In this document: positions 1 to 7,500 of the stretch, one piece after another
How the letters are laid out: each line of letters opens with the position of its first letter
How positions within the stretch are numbered: position 1 is the first letter of the stretch
DNA from: Eubacteriales Family XIII. Incertae Sedis bacterium
GTDB taxonomy: Bacteria; Bacillota; Clostridia; Peptostreptococcales; Anaerovoracaceae
Assembly: GCA_031255695.1 (NCBI GenBank)
Contig: JAIRSA010000227.1
Span: forward strand, 1-10,630
Length of the DNA stretch: 10,630 nucleotides
Direction: 5' to 3'
Program-made: the position numbers and the translations under genes
Notes under the pieces: generated by a model
What the model was told of the DNA's origin: nothing
What the model saw: the letters and a program-made list of their open reading frames with translations, nothing else
Database searches by the model: none

Positions 1-2664
1 ATGCGGCTGGATCTTCTTGCCCTTGTCGAAGAGCAGGCGCTCTGCGATCCTGACATCCAGCGCCGCGCCGCTGCCGGCCTCGTCGCCTTCCTGGTTGACT
101 GTGACAGTCAGCACATCGGGCTCTGGGGCTATGGTACCGTCAGTCACTTCGAAGCTTATCTCCTGCGCCCCTGACTGCGGGTCGCTGAAGTCGCTCGATT
201 TGGCGATGACGAATTTCCAGTTGCCTGTCGTCACCTTGTACTTCTTCGCATCAGGATCGAAGAATGCCAGTTCCGACACATCGACTGTGATCTCCTGGTT
301 GGCAGTCACAGCGCCCTTCGCGACATCGACCTTCTTGAAGCCTACTAGCCTCTTGTCCGGTATGTCGTTTCCTGCCGCATCCGGCGATACCGCATAGAGC
401 TGGGCCACTTCCTTGCCGTCGTATATGCCGCCGGCCTCTTCGATCTTGAAGCTGACCGTGATCTCATCGTCCGCCGTTACCGACGCATTGTCCACTGCGA
501 TGTCTGTGAACGCCGTCGTCTGGTAGCTCAGGCCGTAGCCAAATGGGTATGACACATCGCCGGTATAGTACATGTATGTGCGGCCATCCGTATCAAGCGA
601 AGGATACAGGTTGTAGTCCTGCGCCGCAGGGATGTCCACGCCGGTGTTCTTGTGCCACAGCGCCGTGGTGTGGCCCGAAGGGCTGATCGCCCCGCTGAGC
701 ACACGCCCGAAGCCCGTCTTGCGTATCCCGCTGAACGAGGACCACAGAATGCCTTTCACGTAGCGCTCGAAGCCCTTGACCTCTACAGGGCCGTAGGTCT
801 CCAAGAGCAGTATGGCGTTCGGGTTCGCGGTCGCGGCCTCTTTGATCATGGTCTCTTGGGCGAGGCTCATCTTCAGATCCGCACGGTCCTGCTCCTCGTT
901 GGAGTCGCCGTTGCCGTGCCCCGCCACGATGATCACCAGGTCTGCCGCCTTGGCGGCCGCGATCGCCTCTGCCCTGACTGTGCTGACCGGCATGGGCCTG
1001 GTCGTCACGAGCTCTGGCGCCTCCCCCTTCATGGATATGCATGAGAAGTCGTCATTTGCGATCTGATTTTGAACAGTGGTAAGTGTGCCTGGACCACCAT
1101 CCCACGCGCTTGTCCTGCGGTTGAACTGCGTCTCCGGATAGTTGAAGAACTCTTCATATGTGATTTCTACTTTGGCGTTCCCCCCGAAGGCATCCTGGAT
1201 CCCAGCGTAGATGGTCTTGAAGTTAACTTTGTTCTCTGGCGAAAAGCCTTGGGTATAGCCGCCGAGGAAGGTGCTTTTGGCGACTGGGCCCAGCACGAGT
1301 ATATTATATTTCCCGTCCCCGCCGAGGCCTGCATCGATGACGCTGTCGCTGATCGGCAGTACGCCGCTGTTCTTCAGCATGACCACGGACGAATCGGAAA
1401 GCTCCTCAGTGAGATCGAGCCGCGTCTGCGTCTGGCCGAGTATGCCGTTCACATAGCCGCTCGCCCTGCCGGCGGCAAGGCGCGCAGCGCCGTCTTTGCG
1501 GTAGTCCGTCGTCGTGCCCGACGCCTCGTCGAACTCGCCGAGCTTCATGCGGGTGGCCATGAGGCGGTGTGCGCTGATGTCGAGCTGGTTCTCGGTGAAC
1601 TCGCCCTTGTCCGTCGCCACTCCGATCATGCTGGCCATGTTCGAAGCATATGTCCCGTTATTGTCCACAATCCCGCCATTGCACTCGAGGTCCTCGCCGT
1701 GCGCCAGTGCGGCCGCGAAGGACTCAGCCACTGTGAAATCCTTGCCCGTGCGCGGGTTCAGCTTGTACTTCTGCCGCCCGGCAGAGCTGGATACAGAGTC
1801 GCAGTCAGACGTGATATAGCCTGAGAAGCCCCATGTCTGCCGCAGCAGCGTATCCATCAGATAGCTGCTGGTGGAGGCCGGTACGCCGTCCACGCTGCTG
1901 TATGCCGTCATGACGGACTGCACATCAGCTTCTTTGATTATGTTGCGGTAGGGGCGCGTGTAATACTCGCGCAGCGCGCGCAGATCCACGTTGTTCGCGC
2001 CGCCCCTCGTGCGGTTCTGTTCGCTGTTGTTCGCCGTGTAGTGCTTGAGGGTCGTGACGGCCTGGTAATACCCGTTTGTGTCAAGAAGCTTGCCGTCTTG
2101 ATCTTTGCCCTCCACGCCTTTGACGAACTCTGCGCCCATGGCGCCGGTCAGGTAGGGATCCTCGCCGTATGATTCGTCGTTGCGGCCCCAGCGCGCGTCG
2201 CGCGCAAGGTTGACCGTGGGCGAATAGAATGTGAGGTTAAGATAGTTGTTCAGGCTGCGCTCGCGGATCTCCAAACCGATCTCCTGGGCCTCTTTATAAT
2301 AGAGGTCCGGATCCCAGGTGGCACCCATAGCGTAGCTCACTGGGTAGGACATGCCGGCATTGCCGCCGATCGAGGCAGTACGGCTGTATCCATGGATGGT
2401 CTCGCTCCACCAGTTATACTGGGGTATGCCCAGCCTAGGGATGGCCGGGGCTGACGAACCCGTAGTCTGGCTCGCCTTCTCTGCGAGCGTCATCTGGGCG
2501 ACAAGATCCGCCGCGCGCTCCTCGAATGTGTAGCTGCCGCTTGTGTCTTTATAGATCGGCGTGCCATCATCTGCCGCAGCCACCATCGAGACAGGCGAAA
2601 ACGGCGCGTAGCCGATAATAAGCACGGCCACCATTACGTACGCCAATATACGTTTTCCAAACAT
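1..2664 (-). CDS. Secreted glycoside hydrolase family 3 (beta-xylosidase/beta-glucosidase type), 3' end off the window
   Basis: Reading the minus strand from the ATG at 2664 gives 888 codons without a stop, running off the left edge. An AAGGAAG ribosome site precedes the start. Residues 1-31 form a signal peptide (basic MFGKR start, hydrophobic core, small residues before ADDG), so the enzyme should be exported. The GH3 N-terminal barrel follows: RDARWGRNDESYGEDP at about 155-170, K207-H208, and SDCDSV with the probable nucleophile D287. The C-terminal alpha/beta domain carries EEQDR at 590-594, a likely location of the acid/base glutamate. PFGYGLSY (707-714) and GKEVAQLY (750-757) mark the fibronectin-III-like domain ending near 825; at least 60 further residues follow. 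The SDCDS form is typical of the beta-xylosidase-like branch of GH3, so hydrolysis of terminal beta-xylosyl or related residues from plant glycans is the best guess. Family is certain, substrate is inferred. No lipobox cysteine or transporter neighbour is visible. Confidence 0.93.
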   Translation of the reverse strand, partial: MFGKRILAYVMVAVLIIGYAPFSPVSMVAAADDGTPIYKDTSGSYTFEERAADLVAQMTLAEKASQTTGSSAPAIPRLGIPQYNWWSETIHGYSRTASIGGNAGMSYPVSYAMGATWDPDLYYKEAQEIGLEIRERSLNNYLNLTFYSPTVNLARDARWGRNDESYGEDPYLTGAMGAEFVKGVEGKDQDGKLLDTNGYYQAVTTLKHYTANNSEQNRTRGGANNVDLRALREYYTRPYRNIIKEADVQSVMTAYSSVDGVPASTSSYLMDTLLRQTWGFSGYITSDCDSVSSSAGRQKYKLNPRTGKDFTVAESFAAALAHGEDLECNGGIVDNNGTYASNMASMIGVATDKGEFTENQLDISAHRLMATRMKLGEFDEASGTTTDYRKDGAARLAAGRASGYVNGILGQTQTRLDLTEELSDSSVVMLKNSGVLPISDSVIDAGLGGDGKYNILVLGPVAKSTFLGGYTQGFSPENKVNFKTIYAGIQDAFGGNAKVEITYEEFFNYPETQFNRRTSAWDGGPGTLTTVQNQIANDDFSCISMKGEAPELVTTRPMPVSTVRAEAIAAAKAADLVIIVAGHGNGDSNEEQDRADLKMSLAQETMIKEAATANPNAILLLETYGPVEVKGFERYVKGILWSSFSGIRKTGFGRVLSGAISPSGHTTALWHKNTGVDIPAAQDYNLYPSLDTDGRTYMYYTGDVSYPFGYGLSYQTTAFTDIAVDNASVTADDEITVSFKIEEAGGIYDGKEVAQLYAVSPDAAGNDIPDKRLVGFKKVDVAKGAVTANQEITVDVSELAFFDPDAKKYKVTTGNWKFVIAKSSDFSDPQSGAQEISFEVTDGTIAPEPDVLTVTVNQEGDEAGSGAALDVRIAERLLFDKGKKIQPH

Positions 2665-2973
2665 ACTGCACTTCCTTTCGTCAAATTCCGTTTAGGAGCT
2701 GCGTGAAAATAAAGTCTGTAAATCTGACGTGGTATTTTGTTCGCCACGCAAGGCGGGAGGCTCCGCTGATACTGGCAGTATCGGCATGCTCTGCCAACGC
2801 AGTGTGGCGGTCAAAAGACAAGATCAGATGCAAAGGTTGTTTTAACGCAGCGAATTAGCATTCTTTGTACAAAAGTCTGAACTATAGCCGGGCTTGCACG
2901 TGCACCCCCTCTCCTATTGTTCTAGCCCGCAATGCTGGAAATATGAAAACTCAAAAATTTTTGGTTATCTCAT
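2665..2973 (-). other. Long, structured 5' leader region of the GH3 gene
   Basis: No protein gene is convincing in this gap of about 310 bases. If the promoter at 2974-3002 is used, it is transcribed as a 5' untranslated leader of roughly 300 bases. It contains a nested inverted repeat (2742-2809), a perfect 10-base palindrome TTTGTACAAA (2864-2873), a second palindrome TGCACGTGCA (2895-2904), and a 6-base stem CGGGCT/AGCCCG (2889-2894 with 2934-2939) enclosing the latter. I do not recognise it as a known riboswitch class. A 75-codon plus-strand frame starting at 2865 is composition-driven and overlaps the regulator's stop, so I do not call it. Confidence 0.4.
2742..2809. repeat. Nested imperfect inverted repeat (68 bases)
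   Basis: Three stems stack inside one another: CGCCAC (2742-2747) with GTGGCG (2804-2809); GGCGGGAG (2752-2759) with CTCTGCC (2789-2795), one bulge and one G-T pair; and an inner pair of 10-base arms (2765-2774 with 2776-2785) around a single central base, with one G-T pair. No T-run follows on either strand, so it does not look like an intrinsic terminator. It could be a folded RNA leader element, a REP-like palindromic unit, or a small MITE remnant. Confidence 0.6.
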
Positions 2974-3002
2974 ATTATATTACATGGGATAGGTTTTGTA
3001 AA
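2974..3002 (-). promoter_or_regulatory. Sigma-70/SigA-type promoter reading toward the GH3 gene
   Basis: On the minus strand a TTTACA -35 box (2997-3002) is followed after exactly 17 bases by a perfect TATAAT -10 box (2974-2979). It lies just downstream of the HxlR gene's stop codon and is the best promoter match upstream of the GH3 gene, which predicts a start of transcription near 2967 and a leader of about 300 bases. The surrounding DNA is AT-rich, which raises the chance of a fortuitous match. Confidence 0.6.
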
Positions 3003-3019
3003 GAAAATTTAACAGAAAT

Positions 3020-3397
3020 TTATTTTAGGGTGGCATCGGCGGCATCGGGCACCATGGAGCATGATATCTCCATGCCGCTGTCGCGCATATAGCCTGCGCC
3101 CCAATCGTACATGGCGGACAGGATCGGCTTCAGGCTGCGCCCTAGCGGGGTCAGGGAATACTCCACTTTAGGGGGCACGACGGGGAAGACCTCGCGGCTT
3201 ATCAGCCTGTCGACCTCCAACTCCCTGAGCTGCTGTGTCAGCATCTTGGGCGTGGCCTGCGGCATGAGCCTGTGAAGCTCGCCGTGGCGCAGGGTGCCGT
3301 CGATGAGGTGCCAAAGTATCAATGATTTGTATTTGCCGCCGATGAGCCGCAGCGTCGCATCGACAGGGCAGTTCAGCCCGGAGCCTGTGCTATTCAT
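3020..3397 (-). CDS. HxlR-family winged helix-turn-helix transcriptional regulator
   Basis: The 125-residue protein has the full HxlR pattern: CPVDATLRLIGGKYKSLILW near the N-terminus, recognition-helix segment ATPKMLTQQLRELE, wing PPKVEYSLTPLGRSLKPIL, and a terminal dimerisation helix. Length is normal for the family. An AAGGGAAA ribosome site sits just upstream of the ATG. HxlR/YodB-type regulators are dimeric DNA-binding proteins; several sense electrophiles or redox state through a conserved N-terminal cysteine, which here would be C10 in LNCPV. A second cysteine, C113, lies in a C-terminal tail with several methionines (MEISCSM). The gene is divergent from the copper ATPase gene, with dyads between them, so regulation of that ATPase and of itself is plausible but inferred. 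HxlR family membership is firm; the ligand is unknown. Confidence 0.93.
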   Translation of the reverse strand: MNSTGSGLNCPVDATLRLIGGKYKSLILWHLIDGTLRHGELHRLMPQATPKMLTQQLRELEVDRLISREVFPVVPPKVEYSLTPLGRSLKPILSAMYDWGAGYMRDSGMEISCSMVPDAADATLK

Positions 3398-3467
3398 GCC
3401 ATTTCCCTTTCATGCCGCCTTGCGTGGCGGGCAAAATCCTGCATCAGATTTGCAAATTTTATTTATC

Positions 3468-3485
3468 AGTATCATTTTTGATAGT
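3468..3485. promoter_or_regulatory. Candidate operator dyad 1 in the regulator-copA spacer
   Basis: AGTATCA-TTTT-TGATAGT is an inverted repeat with 6 of 7 matching arm positions. It lies between the divergent HxlR and copA genes, upstream of the proposed copA -35 box and within the upstream region of the regulator gene, a fitting place for autoregulation. The same AGTAT...ATAGT ends recur in the dyad at 3516-3537. Binding by the HxlR protein is an inference from position and symmetry only. Confidence 0.35.
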
Positions 3486-3496
3486 ATTGCACCTGA

Positions 3497-3508
3497 AAGT
3501 ACGTACTT
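3497..3508. promoter_or_regulatory. Perfect 12-base palindrome next to the copA -35 box
   Basis: AAGTACGTACTT reads the same on both strands and overlaps the first bases of the proposed copA -35 box. It differs from the TACAnnTGTA form of CopY operators, and I do not see a MerR/CueR-type 19-base spacer. It is a candidate operator for the neighbouring HxlR protein or another dimeric regulator. Confidence 0.4.
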
Positions 3509-3534
3509 GCAAAACAGTATTTTATGGTTAAAAT
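3507..3534 (+). promoter_or_regulatory. Candidate copA promoter
   Basis: TTGCAA (3507-3512) and TAAAAT (3529-3534) are separated by 16 bases. Transcription would start near 3541 and give a leader of about 120 bases before the copA ATG. The leader contains a GGCCGG/CCGGCC stem (3604-3609 with 3625-3630). The palindrome at 3497-3508 touches the -35 box and the dyad at 3516-3537 covers the spacer and -10 box, as expected for repressor control. Confidence 0.45.
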
Positions 3535-3537
3535 AGT
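3516..3537. promoter_or_regulatory. Candidate operator dyad 2, overlapping the copA -10 box
   Basis: AGTATTTTA-TGGT-TAAAATAGT has 8 of 9 matching arm positions, with the single mismatch at the same place as in the dyad at 3468-3485. It covers the spacer and -10 box of the proposed copA promoter, so a bound dimer would block polymerase. The function is inferred. Confidence 0.4.
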
Positions 3538-3663
3538 AGCATAGCTGCCATATAAAGTCAAGCACGGCTTCAAACTGGCGAGGTGTGTCGGGGTCGGTGC
3601 TCAGGCCGGTTCAGGCGGGGCGTCCCGGCCGCGTACGTGTGAACTATATTAAGGAAGGATACT

Positions 3664-5967
3664 ATGGAAAACCATGTTTTAGACATACGCGGCATGACAT
3701 GCGCCGCATGCGCACAGCGGATCGAGCGGTCGGTCCGGAGGCTCCCAGGCATTGGGCAGGCTAACGTAAACCTCGCCAGCGAGAAGCTGTTCGTGGAATA
3801 CGACGCGGAGGCGCTGCAGCTGCCCGACATCAAAGCTGCTGTATCCAAGCTCGGCTATGAGGTGCTGGAGAAGGCTGCGGAAATGGCCAGGGAAAAGGGC
3901 GGGCCGGCGGAACGGGACGGCGCAGGCGCTGCCGACGAGGACAGTGTGCGCAAGCAGAGGGAAATACGCGTGATGTGGACGAAATTCATTGTCGCTTCCA
4001 TATTCTCCATACCGCTGCTCTACATCGCGATGGCGCCCATGCTGACGCAGTACGGTATCTCCCTGCCCTACCCCAATTGGCTCAGCCCCATGGAGCGGCC
4101 TCTCGCCTACGCCCTGCTGGAGGCCGCCTTGGCCCTGCCGGTCATTGGCGTGGGATACAGGTTCTACACGGTCGGCTTCAAGGCACTGTGGCAGCGCAGC
4201 CCGAACATGGACAGCCTGATCGCCATCGGCACGTCTGCCGCCGTGCTGTACAGCCTTTACAGCACATGGCGGATCGCCTCCGGCAGCCACCATGCGGTGG
4301 AAAGCCTGTACTTCGAGACGGCGGGCATGATCATCACCCTGATATTGCTCGGCAAGACCCTGGAGGCCGTGTCGAAGGGCAAGACCGGGGAGGCGATCAA
4401 GAAGCTCATGGGCCTGGCGCCGAAAACGGCCATCGTCGTGCGCGGCGGCTTAGAGAAGGAGATGCCTATTGAAGAAGTGGAGATCGGTGACATTGTGGCT
4501 GTGAGGCCCGGCGCGAAGATACCGGTAGACGGCACCGTCCTGGAGGGGCACACCGCCGTAGACGAGTCCATGCTTACCGGCGAAAGCATGCCGGTTGACA
4601 AAAATGCGGGCGATCCTGTATATGCCGCGTCCCTCAACACGACCGGCACTATCCTGTTCCGTGCGGACAAGATCGGCAGCGGCACTGCCTTGGCGCAGAT
4701 CATAAAGCTGGTTGAGGACGCCCAGGGCAGCAAGGCGCCTATAGCGGCCATGGCCGACAAGGTCTCCGGCGTGTTCGTGCCTATCGTGTGCCTTATCGCG
4801 GCGCTTTCAGGGGTCGCATGGTTCGTCGGCACCGATGGCGATCTGGAATTCAGCCTCACCATATTCATTTCGGTGCTTGTCATTGCCTGCCCCTGTGCGC
4901 TGGGGCTGGCCACGCCCACAGCCATCATGGTGGGCACCGGCAAGGGCGCCGAGAACGGCATACTCATCAAGGGGGGCGAGGCGCTGGAGACGGCCCACCA
5001 GATCGATGTCATCGTGTTCGACAAGACGGGCACAATCACCGAGGGCAAGCCCTCTGTCACAGACCTGCTGGCCGTGGACGGCTTCCCCGCCGCGAGCCTG
5101 CTGCAGCTCGCCGCCTCCGCCGAGAAGGGCTCGGAGCACCCGCTGGGCCGGGCCATCGTGGCGGACGCGCAGGACAAGGGGCTGGAACTGTTGAAAGCGG
5201 ACAGTTTCAACTCTATCACCGGGCATGGCATAGAGGCGCGTATAGGCGGCCAGGCCGTGCTCGCAGGCAACCGCAAGCTCATGGACGGGCGCGGCATCGC
5301 GCTGGCGGAACTGGAGGCCGACTCCGACAGGCTTGCCGGCGACGGCAAGACGCCGATGTATGTCGCTGTGGACGGGCGGCTCGTGGGCATAGTGGCCGTG
5401 GCCGACGTGGTGAAGCCGTCCAGCAGGGAGGCGATCGAGGATCTCAATAGGATGGGGATCGGCGCCGTCATGATCACCGGGGACAACCGCAGGACCGCCG
5501 ACGCCATAGCCAGGCAGGCAGGCATCGGCCATGTGCTCGCCGAGGTCCTGCCCCAGGATAAGTCCGATGCGGTGAAGAAGCTACAGGGCGAAGGCAAGAG
5601 GGTGGCCATGGTGGGCGACGGGATCAACGACGCGCCCGCGCTGGCGCAGGCAGACATCGGCATTGCCATAGGCTCTGGCACCGATGTGGCGATGGAGAGC
5701 GCGGACATTGTGCTCATGCGCTCCGATCTGCGCGATGTGCCTACCGCGATCCATCTGAGCAGGCGCACGATCCGCAATATCAGGCAGAACCTGTTTTGGG
5801 CCTTTGGGTACAATGTCGTCGGCATCCCGATAGCTGCCGGCATCCTGCGCCTGCTGTGGGGCGGGCCGCTGCTCAACCCGATCTTCGCGGCGGCGGCCAT
5901 GTCCCTCAGCTCCGTGTCCGTGCTCACGAATGCGCTGCGGCTGAAGCGGTTCAAGCCCACGCACTGA
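3664..5967 (+). CDS. copA: Cu+-exporting P1B-type ATPase (CopA)
   Basis: A 767-residue membrane ATPase that pumps Cu+ out of the cytoplasm using ATP. One N-terminal metal-binding domain (about 4-70) carries GMTCAAC with C13 and C16. A charged linker (71-105) leads to eight predicted membrane helices (about 108-128, 149-170, 184-204, 217-236, 368-389, 398-420, 708-730, 737-757). Diagnostic motifs: TGES at 305-308 (actuator), C409-P410-C411 in the transport site, DKTGT with phosphorylated D453, H492-P493 in the nucleotide domain, GDGINDAP at 651-658, then Y716-N717 and M746-SLSS, which together with CPC mark the Cu+ subgroup. AAGGAAGG precedes the ATG. Many Gram-positive CopA proteins have two metal-binding domains, while this has one. 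No copZ or csoR is adjacent; a divergent HxlR regulator is, which is unusual. Cu+ specificity is well supported; Ag+ may also be carried. Confidence 0.96.
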   Translation: MENHVLDIRGMTCAACAQRIERSVRRLPGIGQANVNLASEKLFVEYDAEALQLPDIKAAVSKLGYEVLEKAAEMAREKGGPAERDGAGAADEDSVRKQREIRVMWTKFIVASIFSIPLLYIAMAPMLTQYGISLPYPNWLSPMERPLAYALLEAALALPVIGVGYRFYTVGFKALWQRSPNMDSLIAIGTSAAVLYSLYSTWRIASGSHHAVESLYFETAGMIITLILLGKTLEAVSKGKTGEAIKKLMGLAPKTAIVVRGGLEKEMPIEEVEIGDIVAVRPGAKIPVDGTVLEGHTAVDESMLTGESMPVDKNAGDPVYAASLNTTGTILFRADKIGSGTALAQIIKLVEDAQGSKAPIAAMADKVSGVFVPIVCLIAALSGVAWFVGTDGDLEFSLTIFISVLVIACPCALGLATPTAIMVGTGKGAENGILIKGGEALETAHQIDVIVFDKTGTITEGKPSVTDLLAVDGFPAASLLQLAASAEKGSEHPLGRAIVADAQDKGLELLKADSFNSITGHGIEARIGGQAVLAGNRKLMDGRGIALAELEADSDRLAGDGKTPMYVAVDGRLVGIVAVADVVKPSSREAIEDLNRMGIGAVMITGDNRRTADAIARQAGIGHVLAEVLPQDKSDAVKKLQGEGKRVAMVGDGINDAPALAQADIGIAIGSGTDVAMESADIVLMRSDLRDVPTAIHLSRRTIRNIRQNLFWAFGYNVVGIPIAAGILRLLWGGPLLNPIFAAAAMSLSSVSVLTNALRLKRFKPTH

Positions 5968-6153
5968 AGCGGGCCAACGGCAGCGGCGCATGCCAAGGGG
6001 GGGCCGGGGCCGCATAGCCGCATGGGCCAGCGGCAGCGTTGCGTGGGCAGGCGCAGCAAAACCGGCGGCAGCGTGGCTGCGCCGGTAGGCAGGCATAAAG
6101 CTGCGCCGGCGCCGGCGGCGCTGGCCAGCCCCAAGCCCTTGCGTTATCTTACG
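5968..6153. other. GC-rich convergent spacer between copA and thiC
   Basis: The 3' ends of copA (plus) and thiC (minus) face each other here. The stretch is very GC-rich and contains a perfect 14-base palindrome CGCCGGCGCCGGCG (6104-6117) and the terminator-like hairpin at 6057-6086. Open frames through it on both strands are extensions of antisense shadows and have no recognisable protein features. Confidence 0.6.
6057..6086 (-). terminator. Rho-independent terminator candidate for thiC
   Basis: Read on the minus strand, arms ACCGGCGCAGC and GCTGCCGCCGGT (one bulged base) enclose a three-base loop and are followed by TTTT. The stem begins about 67 bases after the thiC stop codon. The T-run is short, so efficiency is uncertain. 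No T-run follows on the plus strand, so it would not serve copA equally well. Confidence 0.45.
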
Positions 6154-7467
6154 CTATATAATATCCACATGCTCCCCGGCAAGCGCCTTGTTCATGCTGC
6201 GTATGGCGCAGAATTTGCCGCACATGGAGCAGGTGCCCTCTTCCTCAGGCGCGGCTTTCTCACGATAGCTGCGCGCCTTCCCGCCGTCAATGGCCAATGC
6301 GAACTGTGTGTCCCAGTCCAAGGCGCGCCGCGCCTCGCTCATGCGCCGATCCGCATCCCGCGCGCCAGCTATGCCTTTGGCTATGTCCCCGGCGTGCGCG
6401 GCGATCTTGGCCGCGACGATGCCTTCCTTCATATCCTCCAGATCCGGCAGGGCCAGATGCTCCGCCGGCGTCACGTAGCAGAGGAAGGCCGCCCCTGCGG
6501 CCGCGGCTGCGGCGCCGCCTATTGCCGAGGTTATATGATCGTAGCCGGGGGCGATGTCCGTGACGAGCGGGCCCAGCACATAGAAGGGCGCGCCCTTGCA
6601 AATGGTCTGCTGCAGCTTCACATTCGCGGCTATCTGGTCCAGCGGCATATGCCCCGGCCCCTCGACCATCACCTGCACGCCGCGCTCCCACGCGCGCTCC
6701 GTAAGCTCGCCCAGCCGCACCAGCTCCTCCATCTGGCACTGATCGGAAGCATCCTCTATGCATCCCGGCCGGCATGCGTCGCCCAGGCTGACCGTGACAT
6801 CGTGTTCGCGGCAGATTTCAAGAAGCTCGTCGTAATGCTCGTAGAATGGGTTCTCCTCCCCCGTCATCGACATCCACGCGAATATGAGCGAGCCCCCGCG
6901 CGAAACGATGTTCATCAGCCGCTTGCCGGCCTTCAGCTGCGATATCGTCTTGCGCGTGAGCCCGCAGTGCAGCGTGACGAAATCGACGCCGTCCTCCGCG
7001 TGCGCGCGCACGACGGCAAGGAAATCCTCCGCGCTCAGTTCGTCCAAGGGGCGGCGGAAATGGATCACGGCGTCGTAGACAGGCACTGTGCCGATGGCGG
7101 CCGGGCATTCGCGCACAAGCGTGCGGCGGAACCCGCGCGTGTCGCCATGCGAGCTCAGATCCATTATCGCGTGGGCGCCCATGCCCACCGCAGCGCGCAC
7201 CTTGTCCATTTCCATGCCATAATCATTGCAGTCCTTGGAAACGCCCAGATTGACATTTATTTTCGTGCTCAGGGCGGAGCCTATCCCGATATGGTCCAGG
7301 CACAGATGCCTGCGGTTGGCGGGTATGACGGCCGTGCCCTTTGCCACAAGCGCCTGGAGTTCCGACGGCGCCATGTGCTCCTTCCGCGCGGCCGTCTCCA
7401 TCTCCTGCGTTATGACGCCCTGCCGCGCGGCTTCCAATTGTGTCAGGTATTTCAATGTATGCTCCAT
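6154..7467 (-). CDS. thiC: Phosphomethylpyrimidine synthase ThiC (short form; a ThiC-like paralogue is possible)
   Basis: The 437-residue protein is a radical SAM enzyme of the ThiC family, which converts aminoimidazole ribotide to hydroxymethylpyrimidine phosphate in thiamine synthesis, in the cytoplasm. Family signatures are clear: INVNLGVS near 70, SLIFAWM, a GDACRPGC segment, EGPGHMPLDQI, and LGPLVTDIAPGYDHI followed by SAIGGA. The C-terminal cluster motif is CSMCGKFC (C413, C416, C420), i.e. CX2CX3C, one residue shorter than the CSMCGPKFC form of E. coli ThiC. The N-terminal extension of proteobacterial ThiC is absent, as in short clostridial and archaeal forms. The gene follows the aldo/keto reductase by 33 bases with a weak AGGGT/GGGA ribosome site, suggesting cotranscription. 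There are no other thi genes and no TPP riboswitch in view. BzaF-like hydroxybenzimidazole synthases are close relatives and cannot be excluded by eye. Confidence 0.9.
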   Translation of the reverse strand: MEHTLKYLTQLEAARQGVITQEMETAARKEHMAPSELQALVAKGTAVIPANRRHLCLDHIGIGSALSTKINVNLGVSKDCNDYGMEMDKVRAAVGMGAHAIMDLSSHGDTRGFRRTLVRECPAAIGTVPVYDAVIHFRRPLDELSAEDFLAVVRAHAEDGVDFVTLHCGLTRKTISQLKAGKRLMNIVSRGGSLIFAWMSMTGEENPFYEHYDELLEICREHDVTVSLGDACRPGCIEDASDQCQMEELVRLGELTERAWERGVQVMVEGPGHMPLDQIAANVKLQQTICKGAPFYVLGPLVTDIAPGYDHITSAIGGAAAAAAGAAFLCYVTPAEHLALPDLEDMKEGIVAAKIAAHAGDIAKGIAGARDADRRMSEARRALDWDTQFALAIDGGKARSYREKAAPEEEGTCSMCGKFCAIRSMNKALAGEHVDII

Positions 7468-7500
7468 ATTCCCGGACCCTGCCGGCCCGTTTTGCGCGGT

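Noticed and set aside
652..1824. Several plus-strand open frames of 60-251 codons at the left end
   Set aside because: All lie antisense to the continuous GH3 reading frame, which has unmistakable family motifs through this whole region.
2742..2809. Intrinsic terminator for the HxlR gene
   Set aside because: The hairpin is strong but lacks a T-run on the minus strand, lies more than 200 bases past the HxlR stop codon, and sits downstream of a good promoter for the GH3 gene.
4257..6134. 625-codon minus-strand open frame
   Set aside because: Antisense to copA, Ser/Ala/Pro-rich, without domain signatures or a ribosome site; a shadow of GC-rich codon use.
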